From NCBI GenBank assembly GCA_016721245.1, contig JADKIQ010000025.1:62001-126000 (forward strand): DNA of 64,000 nt. The letters are read 5' to 3'. The notes beneath the pieces are model-generated. The model was given only the letters and a program-made list of their open reading frames with translations, ran no database searches and was not told the DNA's origin. Origin of the DNA: Sphingobacteriales bacterium (GTDB lineage: Bacteria; Bacteroidota; Bacteroidia; Chitinophagales; JADIYW01). Shown in pieces: positions 59,062 through 64,000 of the stretch. The position numbers and the translations under genes are program-made. The stretch's first letter is position 1. Every line of letters begins with the position of its first letter.

Positions 59062-61440
59062 TTGTATGAAAAAATACTTTTCCTTCTTCTCTTCTTTCTT
59101 ATTTGTTATGCCTTACCTGCCGCCGAAAAAAATCTGCTACCAAATTCCGTGCGACCAAAAGTTGGATTGACACTCAGCGGTGGCGGTGCGAAAGGCCTTA
59201 TTTATGTGGGACTATTAAAGATGATTGATTCGCTCAATATAAAAGTGGACTACATCACCGGAACGAGTATGGGCAGTATTGTGGGAGGATTGTATGCCAT
59301 CGGTTATAATGGTAAAGAACTGGACTCTTTGGCACGAAATACCAACTGGAGCAAATACCTGACTAATAATGTTCCGTTGAACAAAATTACAATGGAGGAA
59401 AAAGATGAGTATGGAAAATATATGATAGAGCTGAATTCCAACACGCTAATGCCGGGATTGCCGATTGCAGTCATAAACGGACAAAATATTACTTCCTTTT
59501 TAAACGACCTTACATTCCGAGTGCATCACATCAGTGATTTCAATAAGTTTCCCATCCCGTTTAAATGCGTGGCGGTAGACATTGTAACCGGAAAACCTGT
59601 GGTCATTGACAAAGGCAGTCTGGCACTTGCCTTGCGGACGAGCATGTCCATTCCTACTGCTTTCAGTCCGATTGACACCGGAAAAATGCTGTTGGTGGAT
59701 GGTGGCTTATTTAAAAACTTTCCGGTGGAGTATGTAAAAAATATGGGAGCTGATTTTGTGATTGGTGCCAACTGCAGCGGTATGCTTTTATCTAAAAAGG
59801 AACTGAAAACACTGGTGAATATGCTGGAACAAACAACCAGTTTTAGCATTGCTGCCGATTACGAACAACAAAAAAAACTATGTGATATACTGGTGGATTA
59901 CAACGATGCACTGAAAAATGCTAAAATAGGAACCATGGACTTTGGTAAGGCAAAAGAAATTCTGGCTTTGGGTGAACAGGTGGCCCATCAGTTTCTGGAG
60001 CCGTTGGTACAACTGGCCGAAAGTCAGAAAAAGTTTTACGTATCGGAAACAGATACCAGCAGGCTTAATAAAACAGATAGCTTGTATTTGCAGGATATAA
60101 AACTTACGCTTGACAAATCCAATCTGGAAGCCATTGTAAAAAATAAAATACGACTGAAGCACTTTGACAATATTTGTAAATCAGAAATTAATCAAACTGT
60201 GGATGAAATCTACGGAACGCGATACTTTGACAAAGTGTATTATTATGTAGAAAATAAAGACAAAAATCACAACCTGATTATAAAAACGGAAAAGACAAAA
60301 AAGTTTGCCTACAAACTTGGTCTGCACTACGATAATGAAATGTCTGCAGGCATTATAGCGAATATGACAGCCAGAAATTTATTTTTTAATGCATCGAGAT
60401 TCATCACCACCATTGACATTTCCGATAATCCGAAAATACGTACTGCTTATCAGGTGTATATTGGCAACAAGGGCTTTTATTTGAGTACCAATCATTTCTT
60501 TGAATACGTAAAACAGCCGGTTTTCTACGAACGAAAAACACTGGGTTTTTATAAGAACCTGTTTGAGCAATCCGATATCATGATAAACTACGCCATCAGT
60601 CAGAATTCTGCGTTAAGTGGTGGTATTCAGTTTAAATGGGGCAATTTAAAACCTCAGATAAAACCATCGGAACGTCCTGATTTATTTAAAAGTTTGTTCA
60701 CCTTATCCAAACGCCCATACCTGAATTCAAGTATCGTATTGAAATATGCCTACAACTCTTTCAATCAGCAAACCTTTCCAACAAAAGGAAAAAGTGCCTT
60801 GATTCAGTCTGAGTTTGTATTTGCAGGAAAAACATCTACCTCTATTCATACGGAAAGTATTGTAATTGATTCAAGTTTTAATACCACCAACATCAGTTAT
60901 GATACCACTATTCGACATTCCTTCAGTCCGTATTTTAAACTATACGGCACGTATGAGCACATCTTCCGTTTACACAAAAAAGTATCGCTGGATGCACGTA
61001 TAGACATGGGAATGATCTTTTTATTTCGTCCGTCTAAAAAAGATTTTGCCAACCAGCAGGCAGATGCATTTTATGTGGGTGGCACTGAACCGAGAGAACG
61101 CGAACGAACGACCAGTTTAATTCCATTCTGGGGTAACCGCGAATTGTATGTACAGAATTTAAATTTTCTGACCGCTTCTGTTTCTCTTCAATACGAAGCC
61201 ATCAAGAATTTATTTTTCATACCGAAAGTATCAGTTTTTACGGGTGATGACGGCAATATAAATGTTTACGGCAACAGAGCTGTTATCAGTAATTTAAAAG
61301 TCAACAAATTATTGTTTGCCCACAGCGAAGGCATCACTATAGCCTATAAAACACCGGTGGGGCCTGTACGATTTAATATTTCCAAAGCATCTAATTACTC
61401 AAAACCTACTTTCTATTTCTCACTTGGATACAGAATTTAA
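59062..61440 (+). CDS. Patatin-like phospholipase with C-terminal Omp85-type barrel
   Basis: The protein has ~793 residues. The N-terminal patatin domain has oxyanion GGGAKG near residue 40, nucleophile Ser69 in GTSMGS and catalytic Asp213 in VDGG. Next come a POTRA-like segment (VDEIYGTRYFDKVYYYV) and an outer-membrane beta-barrel ending YFSLGYRI. PlpD-type proteins of this layout export or anchor their own lipase domain. The start is odd: in-frame TTG codons at 59035, 59053 or 59062 give a signal peptide (YEKILFLLLFFLICYA), while a typical ATGAAAAAA start at 59066 is out of frame by one base. An A7 instead of A6 there would give MKKILFLLLFFL in frame. Confidence 0.85.
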   Translation: MYEKILFLLLFFLICYALPAAEKNLLPNSVRPKVGLTLSGGGAKGLIYVGLLKMIDSLNIKVDYITGTSMGSIVGGLYAIGYNGKELDSLARNTNWSKYLTNNVPLNKITMEEKDEYGKYMIELNSNTLMPGLPIAVINGQNITSFLNDLTFRVHHISDFNKFPIPFKCVAVDIVTGKPVVIDKGSLALALRTSMSIPTAFSPIDTGKMLLVDGGLFKNFPVEYVKNMGADFVIGANCSGMLLSKKELKTLVNMLEQTTSFSIAADYEQQKKLCDILVDYNDALKNAKIGTMDFGKAKEILALGEQVAHQFLEPLVQLAESQKKFYVSETDTSRLNKTDSLYLQDIKLTLDKSNLEAIVKNKIRLKHFDNICKSEINQTVDEIYGTRYFDKVYYYVENKDKNHNLIIKTEKTKKFAYKLGLHYDNEMSAGIIANMTARNLFFNASRFITTIDISDNPKIRTAYQVYIGNKGFYLSTNHFFEYVKQPVFYERKTLGFYKNLFEQSDIMINYAISQNSALSGGIQFKWGNLKPQIKPSERPDLFKSLFTLSKRPYLNSSIVLKYAYNSFNQQTFPTKGKSALIQSEFVFAGKTSTSIHTESIVIDSSFNTTNISYDTTIRHSFSPYFKLYGTYEHIFRLHKKVSLDARIDMGMIFLFRPSKKDFANQQADAFYVGGTEPRERERTTSLIPFWGNRELYVQNLNFLTASVSLQYEAIKNLFFIPKVSVFTGDDGNINVYGNRAVISNLKVNKLLFAHSEGITIAYKTPVGPVRFNISKASNYSKPTFYFSLGYRI

Positions 61441-61450
61441 GGACATTTTT

Positions 61451-61470
61451 TACCGAACGCTCGTTTGGTA
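61451..61470 (+). promoter_or_regulatory. TetR-type operator overlapping the reductase promoter
   Basis: TACCGAACG (61451-61459), two spacer bases, then CGTTTGGTA (61462-61470): the arms match at eight of nine. This is the shape of a TetR-family operator. It overlaps a -33-like TTTG (61464-61467) upstream of a -7 TATTTTTG (61483-61490), so a bound repressor would block the promoter. The gene controlled is the PECR-like reductase that starts at 61510. No TetR gene lies in the window. Confidence 0.65.
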
Positions 61471-61509
61471 AAAATATTTGTTTATTTTTGCCAGATAAAA
61501 CAGGAAAGT

Positions 61510-62280
61510 ATGTTTCAGAAAGATTTATTCAAAGACAAGGTGGTATTGGTTACAGGTGGCGGCAGCGGCATTGGCTATACAATCGCCAAACATTACTTAC
61601 AATTAGGTGCAGTGGTATATATTGCTTCGCGCAATGCAGAAAAAATAGAAAAAGCCATCGTTGAACTAAAAGAATTCGGCGATGTGCGCAGTGCTATTGC
61701 AGATATACGTGAACCGGAACAAATACAAGCATTAGCCGATAAAATAAAAGCAGATTCCGGAAGATTAGACATTTTAGTAAACAATGCCGGTGGACAGTTT
61801 CCTTCTGCTGCAGAAAATATTTCGTTTAACGGTTTTCGTGCCGTGGTGAATAATAATTTAATCGGCACCTTTTATGTTACGCAAATCATGGCGAAAACTT
61901 TTTTCATTCCGCAGAAAGAAGGAAATATCGTAAATATTATTGCGAATATTTTCCGCGGTTTTCCGGGCATGGCACATACCGGTGCTGCACGCGCGGGGGT
62001 TGACAATCTCACCAAAACACTCGCTATTGAGTGGGTGCGTTATAATATTCGTGTAAATGCAGTGGCTCCCGGTATCATTTTATCTTCGGGCCTGGATACG
62101 TATCCTCCTGCCATCTTAAAAGGTATTACGGACGGCATTCCCAATAAACGAATGGGCACTATGGACGAAGTAGCTTATCCTGTGCTGTTTTTATCATCTC
62201 CAATGGCTTCTTATGTGAGCGGCGAAACCATGTATGTGGATGCCGGCAATCATCTTTGGGGCGACCAGTGGAAAATGTGA
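61510..62280 (+). CDS. SDR-family enoyl-CoA reductase-like (PECR type)
   Basis: The 256-residue short-chain reductase has the NADP motif VTGGGSGIGYTIA and LDILVNNAGGQFPS. The active-site helix reads HTGAARAGVDNLTKTLAIEW, where the usual Tyr-x3-Lys (YxxxK) is replaced (Tyr position Thr). The same AARAGVxNLTK text occurs in peroxisomal trans-2-enoyl-CoA reductase (PECR), so a reductase for enoyl- or dienoyl-CoA fatty acids is likely. The frame is open to 61465, but I chose the ATG at 61510, just after the TetR-type operator. Regulation by an acyl-CoA-sensing TetR repressor is plausible. Confidence 0.85.
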   Translation: MFQKDLFKDKVVLVTGGGSGIGYTIAKHYLQLGAVVYIASRNAEKIEKAIVELKEFGDVRSAIADIREPEQIQALADKIKADSGRLDILVNNAGGQFPSAAENISFNGFRAVVNNNLIGTFYVTQIMAKTFFIPQKEGNIVNIIANIFRGFPGMAHTGAARAGVDNLTKTLAIEWVRYNIRVNAVAPGIILSSGLDTYPPAILKGITDGIPNKRMGTMDEVAYPVLFLSSPMASYVSGETMYVDAGNHLWGDQWKM

Positions 62281-62422
62281 AGGACTTCGTTGACGAATGA
62301 TTTCTCTGAGGAATAATCGGACAACGTTAAAAGCGCTCATCATCTTAAAAACTTATTAGTTATTGTTTCACAGGCAGTACCAAATTGTATTTGTACATTT
62401 GTCTGCTTATTTATAATTTTTT

Positions 62423-63772
62423 GTGCAGTTAAAAGGTACCTATAAAGAAATCTGGACCATCTCCTATCCTATCATACTCGGGAGTTTGGCGCATTCCATC
62501 AATCAGTTGATTGATACGGCATTTCTCGGTCATTCCTCTAAAACCGCACTGGAGTCTATTACACTGGCCGGAATTTACTATTTCGTATTTGTGTTTATTG
62601 CCGGCGGTCTGGCGCGCGGTTGTCAGGTAATTATTGCTCGGCACAGCGGAGAAAACAAACCGGAGAAAATAGGCATTGCTTTTGACCATTTAATTGTACT
62701 TGCAACAGTACTTTCTTTTGCACTGATGTTGTTTTTTGGATTTGCCACGAAGTATGTGCTGGCATTTGTAGTAAAATCTACTGCCATTCAAGACGCCGCC
62801 ATGAGTTATATCGAAATGATGAACTATGCGTTAATTCCTGTGGTGCTGGGATTTTGTTTCAATGGTTTTTACACAGGCATCGGTAAGACAAAAATCATTA
62901 CGCTTGCCACTGTATGCATGGCTATCACCAATATTATTGCAGGCTATATTTTCATTTTCGGAAGATTCGGGGTTCCGCCATTAGGCATTAAAGGTGCCGG
63001 TATTGCAACAGCCATTGCAGATACGGTTTTATTTCTGGTGTATTTGTTTCATTTTATTTATTATAAACAACCTAAAAAATATAATGCATTTACATTTAAG
63101 TTTATTCGAGTAAAACAATTATGGTCTATTATAAAATTATCCTCTCCAATCGTATTGCAGAATCTGATTGGGATCGGTTCGTGGTGGTATTTCTTTTTAT
63201 CGATTGAAAAAATCGGGGAACACGAACTGGCTGTATCCGGAATTTTAAAAAGCTTGTTTGTATTTATAGGTATTCCTGTTTGGAGTCTGGCAAGTACCAG
63301 CAATACATTAATCAGTAATATTATCGGGCAGAACAGAATCGATGATGTGGTGCCCGCATTAAAGAAAGTACTGGTGGTTTCTATGGGTATTTCATTGAGC
63401 ATAAACTTAATAATCGTGCTGTTCCCCTATCCGATTTTGTCCTTATTTACGAACGACACGCAATTGATAAAAGATTGTATTCCTCCGTTTTACACATTAA
63501 TGATAGCTCTGTTATTTTTCTCCTCTGCTATGATTATGAATTTTGGAATCACCGGTACCGGCGCTACCTTTGTACCCACTATTGTAGAATTGTTCTGTTG
63601 TTTGTTTTATGTGGCTTACTGTTATTATTTTGTGCAGATAAAACATAGCCCGCTTTATATTTCCTGGGGCTGCGAAGTGGTGTACTGGCTGTCCTTACTG
63701 ACATTCACCACTATTTACTGGGGCAGCGGCATCTGGCGAAAGTATGTTAAGAATGTGGACAGCAGCAAATAA
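62423..63772 (+). CDS. MATE-family efflux transporter
   Basis: The 449-residue protein has twelve membrane helices in two MATE halves (SYPIILGSLAHSINQLIDTAFLG; 'SSPIVLQNLIGIGSWWYFF' in the second half). It exports cationic compounds with Na+ or H+; the substrate is unknown. The start is GTG at 62423, chosen because the following helix is complete. A TACATTTG -7-like site (62394-62401) lies about 20 bases upstream. Confidence 0.9.
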   Translation: MQLKGTYKEIWTISYPIILGSLAHSINQLIDTAFLGHSSKTALESITLAGIYYFVFVFIAGGLARGCQVIIARHSGENKPEKIGIAFDHLIVLATVLSFALMLFFGFATKYVLAFVVKSTAIQDAAMSYIEMMNYALIPVVLGFCFNGFYTGIGKTKIITLATVCMAITNIIAGYIFIFGRFGVPPLGIKGAGIATAIADTVLFLVYLFHFIYYKQPKKYNAFTFKFIRVKQLWSIIKLSSPIVLQNLIGIGSWWYFFLSIEKIGEHELAVSGILKSLFVFIGIPVWSLASTSNTLISNIIGQNRIDDVVPALKKVLVVSMGISLSINLIIVLFPYPILSLFTNDTQLIKDCIPPFYTLMIALLFFSSAMIMNFGITGTGATFVPTIVELFCCLFYVAYCYYFVQIKHSPLYISWGCEVVYWLSLLTFTTIYWGSGIWRKYVKNVDSSK

Positions 63773-63845
63773 TTGTTGATTTAATTTCAGTTATCTATTC
63801 CCGATTTTTAATTGTTAATCGTACATTGTACATGTAATTTATTTT

Positions 63846-64000
63846 ATGTCAGAACAAAAAAAACAATGGTTTGAGCTTTGGTTTGATTCGCCTTTGTATC
63901 ATGTTTTATATAAGAACAGAAATCAGGACGAAGCCAATCATTTTATAGATAATGTCATTAAGCACTTAGAGATAAACTATGGCAGCATTTTAGATTTGGC
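63846..64000 (+). CDS. SAM-dependent methyltransferase, N-terminal part (cut by window edge)
   Basis: The visible 51 residues start MSEQKKQWFELWFDSPLYHVLY and continue DEANHFIDNVIKHLE up to ILDLA. The WFDSPxYHxLYxxR start followed by FIDNxI and ILDLA(C) is typical of Bacteroidota class I methyltransferases, with motif I just at the edge. The rest lies outside the window. Confidence 0.65.
   Translation, partial: MSEQKKQWFELWFDSPLYHVLYKNRNQDEANHFIDNVIKHLEINYGSILDL

Noticed and set aside
1..64000. CRISPR array, tRNA or rRNA genes
   Set aside because: No regularly spaced direct repeats, tRNA cloverleaf or rRNA segments were recognised by reading; the protein repeats at 35.2-35.8 kb are coding MORN units.

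Overview
The window looks like a chromosomal segment of a Bacteroidota bacterium, probably a Chitinophagales/Sphingobacteriia-type genome. The evidence is a short primary sigma factor, promoters of the TTTG-N19-TAnnTTTG type (clearest before rpsO), a type IX secretion C-terminal sorting domain, two proteins with a GldM-C-like domain, 7TM-DISM sensor kinases, DUF4294 and DUF4199 proteins, and a TonB-dependent receptor with a carboxypeptidase-like N-terminus. No rRNA, tRNA, CRISPR array or transposase gene was found.

1-3.1 kb is accessory-looking: the 3' end of an FRG-domain gene, an AT-rich gene of a probable phage-defence-associated family, palindromic intergenic DNA, and a frame-broken exported protein joining a two-repeat domain, a Pro-rich linker and a TRAP-type solute-binding domain. 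3.1-7.7 kb is a minus-strand operon (yjbR-like, two 7TM sensor kinases, rluE-like). The two kinases are complementary: one has lost the phospho-acceptor His but keeps the ATPase motifs, the other keeps the His but has lost the ATPase motifs. 7.8-10.7 kb holds aceK, alkB and a DUF1697 gene. 10.9-12.7 kb holds a GT2 plus a STELLO-type glycosyltransferase. 12.7-15.6 kb is a minus-strand operon with a thiol-redox flavour (DUF4294, glutathione peroxidase, secreted propeller protein, bshB1).

15.8-18.3 kb is an intact TPR histidine kinase with its NarL-type regulator. 18.5-34.2 kb is mostly housekeeping: trxB, coaE, yajC, an ALDH7-type dehydrogenase, rpsO, pnp, rpoD, rpe, a TonB receptor, a TPR protein and gyrA. 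34.3-45.1 kb holds membrane proteins, two MORN/YwqK-like repeat proteins, a CPBP protease pair flanked by 53-bp degenerate repeats, a BaiN-type flavoprotein, an RlmI-like methyltransferase, a LytTR regulator and rnr. 45.2-50.4 kb is a small glycan-degradation set (T9SS-sorted protein, GH105, GH43) with a ferritin-like gene and a cruciform repeat. 50.6-64 kb holds an S41-like protein, a di-haem peroxidase, a double-ABC peptide-transport ATPase, a PolB-type exonuclease, a coiled-coil membrane protein, a drug/metabolite transporter, a patatin-barrel protein, a PECR-like reductase behind a TetR-type operator, a MATE exporter and the start of a methyltransferase gene.

The strongest candidate for something new is the complementary sensor-kinase pair at 3.7-7.4 kb. 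Several genes also show small start or frame lesions (the TRAP fusion, the CTG start of one kinase, the poly-A tract of the patatin gene). These could be real biology or base-level sequence errors.
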